Of a stretch of DNA of 64,000 nucleotides, positions 9,401 to 20,204 are shown in pieces. The stretch is from NCBI GenBank assembly GCA_004194705.1, contig SADC01000251.1, forward strand, positions 124,001-188,000, in the 5' to 3' direction. Source of the stretch: Ditylenchus dipsaci (taxonomy: Eukaryota > Nematoda > Chromadorea > Rhabditida > Anguinidae). Both the position numbers and the translations under genes were made by a program. The notes beneath the pieces are model-generated. The model was not told where the DNA came from. It made no database searches and was given only the letters and a program-made list of their open reading frames with translations. Within the stretch, counting starts at the first letter, position 1, and each line of letters opens with the position of its first letter.

Positions 9401-12400
9401 TATGCTCAGCTCTATGATTCTAAACTGAATTTTTGCACACCTTTATTAGTAAAACTGGGGCATAAAGACAAGTGAAGAAGAGAACATTTCAAATCATTTT
9501 TTCCTGCCAATCCACAGAACCGCGTCCACTCAAATAATTCACTAGTGTCTCGCGTGTTAGAATTGCCTCTTTTCCTGCTTTTGGTGCTTGCACTTGACAT
9601 GAGATATTCGGCAGTTGATTGTTGAGCAGTGAACGCCAAATCCTGTTGTCTTCATCCCCATCATCCGCCAAACGCCTTGGGTCATAATTGGTTTGCTCTT
9701 CCAGGATAAAGTTGTGTAGGCAAACCGCGGCTTTGACAATCGACACTCGCCGTCCTCGGAACGATTTAACAATAGCGGGTGTATCCAGTACTTTCTCTTA
9801 TTTTGTCGGCGCCGTAGCATTAGTAGCGCAAGAACAAGTTTTTTCTTGTCGTTCATCTTTAAGGAGGGGGGACACTTGGGGGGGGGTTGAGAAATGGGTT
9901 TGTCAACCTGATGAAAAACCCATAAATGGGTTGCAAAAAGATTTTAAATATAAAATTGTTTATGTGATTTTATGATGGGTTTCACTACATTATTCGACAA
10001 TATTTAGTGAAACCCATCACAAAATCACATAAACAATTTTATATTTAAATTCTTTTTGCAACCCATTTATGGGTTTTTCATCAGGTTGACAAACCCATTT
10101 CTTAACCCCCCCAAGTGTCCCCCTTTAATATACCAAATAATTGAAATCATGCTGGTCAGATCAACTAAATAACACAGAGTAAACTCTATCGCACACCGAC
10201 ATCAATATTTTAATTGAAGCAAGACGTTTATTACCAAGAGAAAAACAACTCAAAAACATTCGATGAAATAAATAAAACGTACGGCGAATCAGAAAATTAG
10301 AAGGGCTATTGCGGCTACAACTGCTGACTGGACAACTTTTGCTGACTGTAGACTCCCATTTCTGCATTGGCAATGACTCGCTGAATTTCCATCTTTGCCA
10401 TAGACTTGTCAATTGGATTTGAGATAACTTCAAGACTCTTTCCTATGCTTCTACCAGAAGCAACTTCCGCCGACTCCTTGTCATCTCCCAAGAATTTCAC
10501 AAGCTGTTCTTCAAATGAGTCTGACTTCCTTGGCATCTTTGCAGCTGTTGGAGTGTCACTGGATGATGACTGCTTTCTTTTCCCGAAGCCGTACAACGTA
10601 ATGACTTCATCTTCGTTAAATTCATCTTAATTCAATATTGTCATCACACAAAGAGGATGTCATTCTACATTAGACTTACCATACTCACTTTTATTGATTT
10701 CCTTAGACACACAGTCAGTGTTGCGAAGAGTGCTTTCTCTCCTAAAAAATCAAGCAGTACACACTAAGCTCAACAATAGTTTGTGTAAAAACTCACTCTT
10801 TGCGGTCCTCCATGAAAGGATCCATAAAACTCATTGAACCGAAATGCGGCCATGAAGACTTCCATTCATAAGCACCAGCTCCACTAGGCTTTGCTTTATT
10901 TTCTTTGACATTGCGATCTCGGAGACTTTTCGTACGGATCTTTGCTTTTTTTCCATCTAAAAAATTCTCCATCTAATTGACAAGTTGGTTTATTTTTGCC
11001 AACCTTCGAATGCTCTCTCAGATTGAGCTGCGATCTTTGCCCAGACATCCTTTCGATCCTTGAGATATTCTTCGTCAGCCTTGTTGTAGAGACTCGGATG
11101 TGCCTGTACGAGAGAGATGAGCAAATCGTTAGCATTCTTCTTTTTCTTGACAGAACCTTCCTCTTTGATTTCTTTTACGCTGTCGACAATATTGACTGGC
11201 ATCTTGATCTATGGATTGGAAACTAAAAAACATATATTAACTAGGTGTAAATGTGTCCGTGTACACGAAAATTTGAAGGAAAAGCAAAGAAAAGGCATGG
11301 CTTCATATGATGAAAAAAAAGAATAAGCAAAAACACTCTCGCCTGCCGCGCGTTTTTTCTAAAAACGCGCGCGTCTGCCGCGGCTTCGCTACCGCGCGGC
11401 AGAGCACCCACAATGGACGCGTTTTTCTGACGCGTTTCCGCGCGCGTTACCGCTGCCGCTACCGCTGCCGCAACCGCGTCCATTGTGGACAAGCATTAGA
11501 GGAAATACAGCTCTATAATGTTTTTTTTAAAGAAATTCCACATGTCTGTGTGAAACCCAAGAAAGGCTCCAGCTTTTGGCTCCACTCTCGGCTAACAAAT
11601 GACAACTACGCCAAATTTTTTGCTGTCCGAAGGGACAGATTTGAGACAATGTCCAGCAAACTTCTAATTGACCGTGAAACTGTGGACAATGCAGTTGCGT
11701 GGTATGAACATATGCTTGTCTCAGGACAGAAAATAATTGTTTTCTTCTTTTTAGGCTGGATGGCTACCATATCAGAAGATCCAGGTTGGGAGATGCGGAG
11801 AAAAAACCTTCACCCCCAAAAGTCAAATTGTAAGCCATTTAGCAATAAATAAGGCTGAAATTGATTTCACGCACCAAAATACTGATTTCCCCAGTAAATT
11901 TATTTTTTCTCCCAGTAAATTTGAATTTCAAACAAAATACTGATTTCCCCCAGTAAATTAGTAATTTCCCCCAGTAAATTACTGATTTCCCCCAGTAAAT
12001 TTTGGATTTCTGCAGTAAATTTGGTAATTTGTGCAATTTGAGTCAAAATTTTGTGGGAAAACAAATTTTTCAATCAGAAACTACGTTGAATCGCTTAGAA
12101 TTCCAGGCCAAAGTGGCCAGAAGCCAATGAAAACTGAGGTTTTTGATAATCTACTAAAAAGAGTTATCTTTTTGCGAAAAATGATTGCGCGCATCAAAAT
12201 CTCGTTCTAATTTACTCAATTGATCAGAACCCAACCCTGAACTATTACAAACAACTTTTAAATACCCTAAACCTTTGAAAATCACCCAAAGTAGTGTTTG
12301 GAGTAGTGTGGAGTGGTGTGGACTAGTCCTGACTTAAACAGTATCATCTTTATTCATGAAACAACAATAACATGAGTAACAGAAAATATTGTTTTGTGCT

Positions 12401-15400
12401 AAAAAAATATCCGTAGAATACTAATACGGACAGAAGAAACGAAAAAGCCCTAGAAATTGCACAAATCACCGAATTTACTGGGGAAATCAGTAATTTACTG
12501 AGGGAAATCAGTAATTTACTGGGGGAAATCAGTAATTTACTGGGGGCAATCAGTATTTTGTTTGAAATTCAAATTTACTGCGGGAAAAATAAATTTACTG
12601 GGGAAATCAGTATTTTGGTGTGTGTTTTTAGTTACAGCCAATAAATAATATATTTTTATGTAAAAAAATATGAGTATTTAGTGCCGATGGAACAACACCA
12701 GGAAATTCTCTACATGTGAACAGTGAGCACAAGCAGCATTTTTTAAACCCAAAGCAGACAATTGAATTCTTCCAAAAATACGCCACCTGGCAGAAACAAA
12801 ATGAAATCAAAGAAAGCCAAGCAGCATTTGACCAATTCGCAATAAATGTTGTGGAATTAAATGGTTCACTGGGAGAACTGAGGTCACTGAAGAAAATTTT
12901 TCAGGTAAGGCAAATTTAGCTGAATGGCTTTTTCGGGATAGGTGCAAAGTGCATTAATTCCTTTTTTCGAAGCCACTTGATAATACAAATCCTGTCTCTT
13001 TCGAAAAAGCTCAGGGGCTACAATATTGTGAACAAACCAATACAAAACGGTACTTGTATAGTTTGTATCAAACTCCCCGCCCCTCACTCAAGGAATCACT
13101 TTAAAAATCAATATATTTTATTCGCAAACATATAATAACACAATTTGAGACCGCAAATGATACATAATATCTTCTTCTTCGAATTTCCTACGTCAGACGA
13201 AATCAGATACTTAGCTGCGAAATACCGATCAATGCGTTCCATATTCATGCTTCTGTCGACGCTTGCACTTCTGTCATGAAGATTCTACCGAGTAATTATG
13301 CGCTCCTATATCTGGGTCTACGAAATTGTACGAATGATTCACCATCAAATAAATCATTCGTGCAATTTCTTATATCTAGATAGAAAAAAATCTGCTCGAG
13401 ACATTCATTAATTAAAAGGAGGGGGGGGGATGGTAAAAAATATACAAGTATCTATACAAATTTCTTCTCTTTTAGGCCTCAAACACAATGAGGAGTCTGT
13501 TTTCGGATGCTAAATCAGATTTGTAAGTCGGAAAAGGCCATAACTTTTTTTTCAATTTTTTCAAAATTTTTTTGTTATTACCATCTTGTAGCTAAGATTC
13601 AGGGCTGCCAGACGAGCATTTTATAAAGTAGATATCTTTTAAAAAATTGAGATAAAAATGTAAGACTCTGCACAATATTCCTGATTAGAATTTGAGTCAG
13701 AAGTCTTGGGTGGAGCCAGTGCTGGCAATCCGCTCTGCTCCGGCTCCGCTCTGACTCCGCTCCGGCTCCGAGTCGGAGCCAGATCCGGAGCCAAAAATTT
13801 ACCCCGAAGGAGCCGGGAGCCAGATCCGGAGAGGAAAGTTTGTATCGACGGAGCCGGGAACCAGATCCGGAGCGGAAAATTTAAACTCCCAGAGCCATTT
13901 CGGAGCCAGTTTTTGTTTATTTAAAAGTTAAGAAAAGTTTGGATGTAAAATCTACTGTCAAATAAAAAAATTTTGTGACAAAAAACCTTCACTTATGGAT
14001 TGTCTATATAACAAACCCAAGTAAATGTTTGTCTCGCGACAGGAATACTAATGTTAATTTTGCCATGCCCTTAGTTTCCGCCTATTATTGTTCCATCCAT
14101 TCTCCACCCTTCACCACCTAAACTCAAAAGGCTGCATTCGAATGCTCGTCTGGCAGCCCTGAATCTTAGCTACAATATGGTAATAACAGAAATTTTTTTG
14201 AAAAATGGAAAAAAAGTTATGACTTTTTCCAACTTACAAATTTGATTTAGCATCCGCAAACAGACTCCTCATTGTGTTTGAGGCCTTAGAAAAGCTACTC
14301 GGTTATTAGCAGTCAACAACCAACCCTCCCACTTGATTATTTCACAATCTGGATCTTAGTGTCTAAAACAGACTTAATAGGGGTATACCAACGCTCTGAT
14401 CGCCGTTTTCATATATTTGAATACACAAGCAGCCGTATTTTTTGATAAAACAAACTGCAGTCGACTCTCGATATAACGCCTCCCCACAAGTTCGTTCTTA
14501 CCTAGTGTGCGACACTTTTTTTAACTTTAGTTTTTGAAAAATTTTGCTGAACCTGATTTGGCAGCTTTTTTAAAAATATTGTACAGATTCCGATTCTGAT
14601 AATCGCTTCTGAAAAAGTTCAAACTTTTGCAGTAAGACCCGCGCCTATCGATATAACGCCGTTACTTTTAAAAAATGGGCGGCGTTATATCGCGATGGCG
14701 CGGGTCTGACTGGCGAAAGTTTAAACTTTTTTCAGAAAAGACTGGCAGGATAGGAATCTGTACGATATTTCTGATAAGACTGCCGAATCAGGTTCAGCAA
14801 GAGTTTTCAAAAATAGAGATAGAAAAAAGTGTTGGACCCTAAGCGGGAACGAACTTGAGGGGGTGGCGTTATATCGAGAGTCGACCGGATACTCAAGTTA
14901 TACCCGGGATCTTTTGGAAAGTATTTTTCGATCGAAAAAAAGTGTTTTTTTTCATAAGTAAAGATAAAATTTTGATTTTTTTCGTCTGAAAAACTGATGC
15001 CTGTGTATTCAAAGATTCGAATTTGCTGGTGAAAATGTGCACATAATTATGTAAAAGCACATGCCCCCACGAATAGTCCGATTCCAAATGTTTGAATTCC
15101 TGGGCGCCACCTTTGCTGATAGAGACAACATCGAATAAAATTTTGACGGAACGAAAAAAAGCAAAAATGGCCGAAATGATTGGGCACACTTCTTTTTGCA
15201 TCCACAGGGAAACCAAGCATTTGTAAGAAAAATTTTAATTTTTTCCAGATATGGTCGAAAATTTTCGTGTGGTGTTTTTACCACGTTTTGATAATTAAAA
15301 ATTTTTAAAAAAAAAATTTTTCTTGAAAGTGCTTAGTCCCTCTGTGGATCAGCGGCAAAGAAAGGTGAACCAGTTGCAAAAAATACTCAAATCAGCTGCA

Positions 15401-18400
15401 AAACGTGAATCAGCTGGAAAAAGGTGTGCCTGAAATCATTAACAGAATACTAATTGATTTTGTCTCTATAGAAGAAAAGTGCTGCCAGGAATTCAAACAT
15501 TGAAAATTGGAATCATTGCCGAGAGTATACCCCTTTACGAATAAGGTAAAATCAAGGGTCTAGTTGTCAAGGGTCTGGCTTAACCTTTACCGAAACTAAG
15601 CAAATCGATCCAAATTTTAGTTTTGCAGATTACAAAAAAATTAACTCTTTTTTTCAGCGAGTGTCCAATCTCAAAGATCTGATGCAGCTGATCAGAAAGA
15701 AGAATGTGGAAATGAACATACACCCGGTCCTGACAGACGAGCATATCTACAGCCTCTACCAATTTGCTAAGAGTGGAATTTCGATGAGTACAAAGATGCG
15801 GGACATCTTCTTTTCTTTCCTTTACCAGCTTGGCGTTGTTGATGCCAAATTAGTTGATGCCAGTGCTAATGCAGAGTCTCAATCCTTGCCTGTTTGTATA
15901 CAAATTCCAAATCGCAATCAAGATGAATATCTGATTTCAATGGCAGCTTTCTGCTATCATGACCGATTCCGAGAAGGATTTTTGAGTGGGGTAGAAGAAC
16001 TAGCCTTGAAAATATGTGATCTTACAGACAAGTGTCTGGTATTGATGAATCCCTTGGACAAAGCTGCTAAACCACTTGGCGAAGAAGAATTGCAGGATGG
16101 TGTCAAGGATGATGTAGAGAATATGCGCAGAGCCATGGAACAGTATGCGGGAAAGTTCAATTACAAGAAGTTTAAAGAATTTGAAGGTCAAGATGAAGAT
16201 TTGGTCGCCAACTCACCAAATGACCTAGAAGACCACGAGAGAACCTTTCATGGACTCTTTGATTTCGGCTTCAACCTCCCTCAAGTAATTTTGCCGTAAT
16301 TTTCTCTCTCTAACAAAAGTATTGTACCCATGCTACAGCGGGGAGAAAAAGATTGAGAAAATTTGGGAAATTGGGAAATTCAGACTAGGCCAGTACTTTC
16401 CCTACTTTTCTATTCAATTTGACTAGACTGACGAATCACATTTGGCAAAAGACTTTCAAATTGGAGTTGAGAAAAGTGTTGGACCTAGGCGGAAACGAAC
16501 TTTTTGGGAGTTTGTTAAACCGAGAGTTAAATGTATCTAAAATTTAGTAGACTAAAACAATTAAACTCCGACATGTACTGGCCGATCCGAGAGTTTAGTC
16601 AGATTTTTTTTGATCATAATTTTTTTCTAGGCCGTTTTCCGAAAGCCTTATTTCACAGATCGACTTAGAATTTATTGAGAATTTTATAGTATATAATAAG
16701 CGACATGACCTTTTCATGCGGTACCCTAAAAGAAAGTTAAATAATTACGCGGCTTCTGCGTGCTTAGAAGAAGTATGGTTTTTCAAATACAAGGTGTAAC
16801 AAGAAATTATGCCTTTTTAGATGGCCATCACTTTTTCGTAGTGTTTGCCAATCGGTTTTTGCCGTCCATTTTTTTACTGTATAATGTCAAAAACACGATT
16901 CTTGCTTGGTTGCCCCTGTGTTTTGGCTTATCCATCCAGAGCCATCCACAGTCCAGGACCCAAACCATAGAGAGGATCAAGCAAAAATTATGTTTTCGAC
17001 ATTGTACACTAAAAAAATTGCTGTCAGCCAGAGATATTAATTTTCGATTCGAAAAATGCGCTAGAAAAAAGGTATGACCGTTTCCAAAGGCAGAATTTAT
17101 TGTTACAATCTGTACAACTGACGGATCTAGACTATTTTTTAAGATTTTTAACTTTGTTGGCAGTGAAGTACCTATAGAAGATGCAGTAAAACCAAGTGCT
17201 TCCGATGCATGTGACTCTATGGCTACAGCAGGTGGCTTAGGATTTTGCCTTTTCTTAATTCATTCTTTTTCAGCTAACCTCATGCACTTATTCGAATGGA
17301 AAATTGCACATTCGGCAAAAGATGCCGAAAACAAAAAGAATCTAGCCTGTACCAGGCCATGTGGTATGGTACAGATTGGACCAAGCTGAATGAGCTCATC
17401 AAAAGAAATAAGATAAAGCACGTTCTCTTTCTTGCTTTTGTATTTTTGGTGAATCCCAAAACGAATACTCTAGAAGGAGTATTGTCCAACTACTATTTCT
17501 GGCAGGTTTGTTTTTTTAATGATAAATATAAATGAGAACTATAGCAAAGTGGCCGTAACTGAGTTTTTTGCTTCCTCTAAATATTCGTTATACGAAATTC
17601 AAAATAAATTTACAACAAAATTCAAAGAAAATAGCAAGAAAAATGTGATAAATCACCAAGAAATGACCATAAAACCCCTATAAATAACTACAGTTGAAGC
17701 TCTGTATAACGACTCTCAAGGGACCGGCTAAACCGAGTCGTTATAGAAAGCGTGGTTATAAAGAGCGTCGTTTGGATTTGAATTACTTAGCTCAGGACCG
17801 AATAGTTTTTTTTGGATCGTTATAAAGAGCGTCGTTATAGAGAGCGTGGACTGTACTACTCCTAGGAGATTGGAGGAAAATTTTTTCAACCAACTTCAAT
17901 CTCTTCTACTAGAACCTGTTTAGAATTGCTTTTTTGAGCACATATCCAGAAGCGAATTTCAAGGGGCGAAACCCCAAAAGTAATTTTTTTAACCAACGCC
18001 GTTTCCGGCTATTATGGTGTTTTTGTAATAAATAAAATTTTCATGAGGTGGAGTTTATGAGTTGGCTTTAGCCGGTTATATATACGGTTTAAAACAAATA
18101 AGTAAATTTTTGGCTTTTAGGGTAGATTTCGTGTGTTTGATCAATGTTTTAAATTATTTTATCCAGCTTTTGATCATTTTCTGAAAGGAGTGAACAAGGG
18201 TGCAAAGAGGGTAAAAAGGTAAACCCGATTCAATCTTTTAACACCGCGAAGAGGGTCTGTTAATTTTGTATATTCTGATGCAGTTTTCAAAGCATTATCA
18301 CCTTATACCTAGACCTCGCATGTAACACTTTATTCGAAAATCGGGCTTATCCAGGGTCGGCTGCAGCACACTCTATTTGGGCGAAACCTTATACCTCATT

Positions 18401-18458
18401 TAACTTTTTAAGGTTGAAAGAGGAGAAGAATACATTAAAAGCGGGACTCACTGTGTAA
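6443..18458 (+). CDS. Unrecognised multi-exon protein (about 560 codons visible, 5' end missing)
   Basis: I do not recognise the product. Exons by splice site and phase: 6443-6605; 8933-8946 continuing after an inserted Harbinger element at 11496-11701; 11755-11829; 12682-12904; 15658-16284; 16940-17071; 17164-17231; 17274-17505; 18121-18218; 18413-18458 (stop TAA). Phases agree at nearly every junction across introns of 53 bp to 2.7 kb, which is strong evidence for a real gene. The largest exon (209 codons) is charged and looks helical; no signal peptide or transmembrane segment is apparent in it. Two defects: the 17071/17164 junction is off by one, and exon 17274-17505 needs one extra A in an AAAAA run to stay open (ending LSNYYFWQ). 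AATAAA lies at 18651. Upstream exons probably lie left of 2167 or outside the window. It may be a live host gene or a recently decayed one. Confidence 0.6.
6618..7365. mobile_element. TTAA-flanked foldback element in the first intron
   Basis: Two nearly perfect inverted arms of about 210 bp (6622-6830 and 7150-7361) start ACACTTAAATGGCGG and are bounded by TTAA at 6618-6621 and 7362-7365, a target typical of piggyBac-like or Kolobok-like transposition. The unpaired centre holds a short acidic reading frame on the minus strand. The element lies in the intron 6606-8932 of the large plus-strand gene. Confidence 0.7.
6824..6979 (-). CDS. 51-residue, very acidic reading frame inside the foldback
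   Basis: An ATG at 6979 opens a complete 51-codon frame (begins MDTQSDSDEGG, ends EFDLWPAQI, stop TGA at 6824-6826). Roughly two fifths of residues are Asp or Glu, with almost no Lys or Arg. Codon use is GC-richer than the surrounding 30-35% GC sequence, which suggests captured coding DNA. About 150 bp upstream on the same strand is TTTGGCGCGAAATTC, containing an E2F-type site (TTTSGCGC class). I cannot name a family; DSS1 and APC15 were considered and do not fit. It could be the first exon of a captured gene. Confidence 0.4.
   Translation of the reverse strand: MDTQSDSDEGGQFNGDGDEFEDVDLMEQDDEQWNQEEDLEDTEFDLWPAQI
7484..8913. mobile_element. Mariner-like element remnant, TA-flanked
   Basis: The right end reads GACACACCCTG/TA, the left TA/CAGGATGTGGCG; the termini match imperfectly as inverted repeats of the CAGGGTGTGTCAAAAAA type seen in mariner elements. 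No transposase frame is recognisable in the 1.4-kb interior. Confidence 0.5.
9489..9856 (-). pseudogene. HARBI1-like transposase, internally deleted
   Basis: Reading from 9856: MNDKKKLVLALLMLRRRQNK, then KYWIHPLLLNR, the typical N-terminus of PIF/Harbinger transposases. In another frame this runs straight into SIVKAAVCLHNFILEEQTNY, the family C-terminal motif (usually ..A..LHNFL). The central DDE region, more than 200 residues in relatives, is missing. Stops and a frame change separate the pieces. The element can no longer make its own transposase. Confidence 0.75.
9863..10123. mobile_element. Palindromic MITE between the two Harbinger genes
   Basis: An inverted repeat of about 120 bp per arm, beginning GGAGGGGGGACACTTGGG and ending in its complement, with TTTAA at both borders (9858-9862, 10124-10128). 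It landed 2 bp upstream of the transposase start codon. Confidence 0.7.
10315..11202 (-). CDS. MADF-domain protein, Harbinger accessory gene
   Basis: Myb/SANT-like MADF proteins are encoded by PIF/Harbinger elements and help the transposase bind DNA and enter the nucleus. Exons by phase: 11202-11004, 10956-10797, 10741 to about 10679, and 10625-10315, separated by introns of about 50 bp. The MADF core is split over the first two exons (LLISLVQAHPSLYNKADEEY, DVWAKIAAQS, then KIRTKSLRDR and FGSMSFMDPF). The tail (KSMAKMEIQRVIANAEMG) resembles a BESS-like C-terminus. All four exons join in frame with no stop, so this gene looks intact although its partner transposase is deleted. About 240 residues. 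Confidence 0.7.
11853..12639. mobile_element. MULE-like foldback with CAGTAAATT arms, 9-bp TSD
   Basis: Ends GGCTGAAATTGATTTCACGC and the complement of GGCTGTAACTAAAAACACAC; arms are tandem CCCCCAGTAAATTACTGATTT-like units in opposite orientation. The perfect 9-bp duplication AATAAATAA lies at 11844-11852 and 12640-12648. It sits in the intron 11830-12681 of the plus-strand gene and has no coding capacity. A sister copy is at 58084-58936. Confidence 0.8.
12884..13087 (-). other. Isolated minus-strand open frame, possibly coding
   Basis: An ATG-started frame of 67 codons with protein-like composition (for example TVLYWFVHNIVAPELFRKR, then YYQVASKKGINAL). It overlaps the end of plus-strand exon 12682-12904 by about 20 bp. 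I do not recognise it; it could be a fragment of a mobile gene lying in the intron. Confidence 0.25.
13475..14290. repeat. Large foldback (GGCCTCAAACACAATGAGG arms)
   Basis: Arms 13475-13615 and 14140-14290 are inverted copies that include the CAGGGCTGCCAGACGAGC and TGTAGCTAAGATT motifs also seen at 39.1, 39.7 and 58.3-58.7 kb. The loop holds GC-rich units GGAGCCAGATCCGGAG (13710-13910). It lies in the intron 12905-15657. Confidence 0.65.
14458..14886. mobile_element. Pogo-like MITE (CAGTCGACTCTCGATATAACG ends)
   Basis: Inverted termini starting CAGTCGACTCTCGATATAAC, with internal arms ending CGAACTTGAGGGGGTGGCG on the far side. The CAGTnnA...ATATAACG start resembles pogo/Tigger-type Tc1-mariner ends. 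No coding sequence. Confidence 0.6.
14887..15657. other. Intronic AT-rich DNA, no gene seen
   Basis: Part of the 2.7-kb intron before exon 15658. Only short degenerate repeats (AATCAGCTGGAAAAAG) are visible around 15360-15430. Confidence 0.5.
17688..17862. mobile_element. Pogo-like MITE in intron 17506-18120
   Basis: Ends TACAGTTGAAGCTCTGTATAACG and CGTTATAGAGAGCGTGGACTGTA are imperfect inverted repeats. Short, non-coding. Confidence 0.55.
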
Positions 18459-19090
18459 TAGTTATAAGGACTCGAAGATGAAGCGGGCGAACCCGGTAGA
18501 GAGGCCAAGAGGAGAGATAACAGGATACTGGACATATGCAAGTATGGCATTTTTTCGTTGTATTTCTCATGGTACTGAATTGAAACTTATTTATAGCTAG
18601 AGAGAAACTGGAAAAGCTCGCGATTCATTGAAGAAGCAATCCAAAAAAAGAATAAAAGATGCGGAGGAAGAAGACTAAATGTAATACTTTTACTGTTTTA
18701 TCATACACCTACAGTTAAAGAGGCATGCTCATAGCCAATAGGAAAAAGACAGATGACAGAAAATCAGATATATCTCTCAAAAAATTTTACATGGTTTTTT
18801 AAATTCTTTAATGACTATTCTGTTCGTTTTTAAAAAAGAACTGCTTTTACAGAAAATAATAAAATGGAAAATGGCCTACGAGAATCGAATAATACCTGTC
18901 CTCCGCTCTTTGTTCTATTTATCATTAAAAAACTGGTAAATTTTACAAAATTTACTGAAAATCGGTAGATCAGGATTTCTAATTATTGGTAGGGCTATCT
19001 GTTATCTGAAGGGCGGGGTATACTGTAATAGCGGCAAATTTTCTTCAGGTATTTTCGAAAAATTGGAACAAACGAAAATAATATATATAG
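18459..19090. other. 3' flank of the large gene; polyadenylation signal, otherwise empty
   Basis: After the TAA at 18456-18458 the same frame reopens (18471-18540, EDEAGEPGREAKRRDN), which could be untranslated or a further exon. AATAAA at 18651-18656 is a plausible polyadenylation signal. Nothing else is recognised up to 19090. Confidence 0.4.
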
Positions 19091-19283
19091 AAAGCAAAGC
19101 TTGAAAAAATGCACGACCCACAAAAATGACGAGCATAATGCCTTGGCCCAGTGGAAGTACGAGGTGCAAGGTCGAGGTGAGGGATGTGAAATAAGAGGTG
19201 CGAGGCTAACTTCCAAAGTTTTAATTTTCGGCGCTAGTAGCGAATACCCCCTCCTCAATGATTTTCACCGTTTTAACTTTAGT

Positions 19284-19665
19284 AAAAAGTACCCAAATTT
19301 ATGTCCCAGACCACGGAAAATGTGTGCAAACTCTTTATTAGTCACAACTTCCGTACGCTGTTCTATCCCCAAGCCTAAGGGTTAAACCTAAACTTGTTGT
19401 TTGCAAGAGTAGTTACGTATTTGCGGGTATTCGCTATCAGCGCCAAAAATTTCAATTGGTGTAAAAGGCCAGGGTTTTTAGAATAACATGCCACCTCCCC
19501 CCCCCTCAACTTATGCCTTTTGAAACTTAATAAAAAAAGGCCCCAAATTTATGTCCCAGACTCCAAAAAATGTGCGCAAACTCTTTATCAGTCACAACTT
19601 CCGTACGCTGTTCTATCCCAACCCTAAAAGCTAATCCTAAACTTTTTTTTTGCAAGGGTAGTTAC
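19284..19665. repeat. Direct duplication of about 125 bp
   Basis: The stretch from AATTTATGTCCCAGAC to TAAACCTAAACTT (19294-19394) recurs at 19539-19652 with a few changes, both containing CAACTTCCGTACGCTGTTC. No gene is apparent in 19091-19970. Confidence 0.6.
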
Positions 19666-19689
19666 AGCAATTTTTGAAGGTCGGATTGT

Positions 19690-19709
19690 TGGGGGGGGGG
19701 GGGGGGGGA
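19690..19709. repeat. Poly-G tract of 18 or more
   Basis: An unbroken run of G. Shorter runs occur at 7411-7427, 9889-9897, 13423-13431, 36860-36871 and 55262-55269. Such (G)n runs are unusually frequent for AT-rich DNA and their lengths are prone to sequencing error. Confidence 0.8.
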
Positions 19710-20204
19710 ATGTTCGCAACTAGCGCCTAATTTTCATATCTGAGAGCTGGAGTGTTTGTTATTTTTCTGTAGCGAACGTGTGAAAGATTCAAAAACGCTC
19801 TTCACAATAGTGAAATGACAAAATTTGGCTGAGTTACGGCTTCTCAAAGTCCTCCTACTTCGAGCTCGCACCTTGATTGTGGCCACCGCATGGAAAAATT
19901 TTGCAGCAAATTCTCGTAATCTAGCAGCAATATTTGCAATATTATTGCGGATTTTTGCGGGAATTTTATTTTTATAGTCAGAAAATGACTGGGATTGCTT
20001 AGAATCCTACCTCAGGGCTGCCAATTCTCACTGAAAATTTGTCTTTTTGGGAGTTTGCTAAGAAAGGTTAAGCTTTCTGCAAAAAGCTCTTTCAGCGGAT
20101 CAGAATTCAAGTCCAATAGGCTAAATTTCTCAGAATCATACCTTGAAGCATTTTTAAAACAGCAGCTTAAACCACCCTTAACCATCATAAGCTGCTTTAA
20201 ACCA

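Larger units (their letters stand above)
8947..11495. mobile_element. PIF/Harbinger element with TTA target duplication
   Basis: Termini are TGCTTGTCCCACAATGG and CCATTGTGGACAAGCA, continuing as GC-rich inverted arms (GACGCGGTTGCGGCAGCGG; about 150 bp). TTA at 8944-8946 is repeated at 11496-11498, the 3-bp duplication of this superfamily. It carries the expected pair of genes on the minus strand: a deleted transposase (9489-9856) and an apparently complete MADF-type partner (10315-11202), plus a nested MITE between them. The insertion is inside an exon of the large plus-strand gene. Confidence 0.85.

Noticed and set aside
11241..11492. An Ala/Arg-rich 83-codon frame (also at 8960 and 28857)
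   Set aside because: Lies in the GC-rich Harbinger terminal arms, and the same peptide appears at every copy of the arm.
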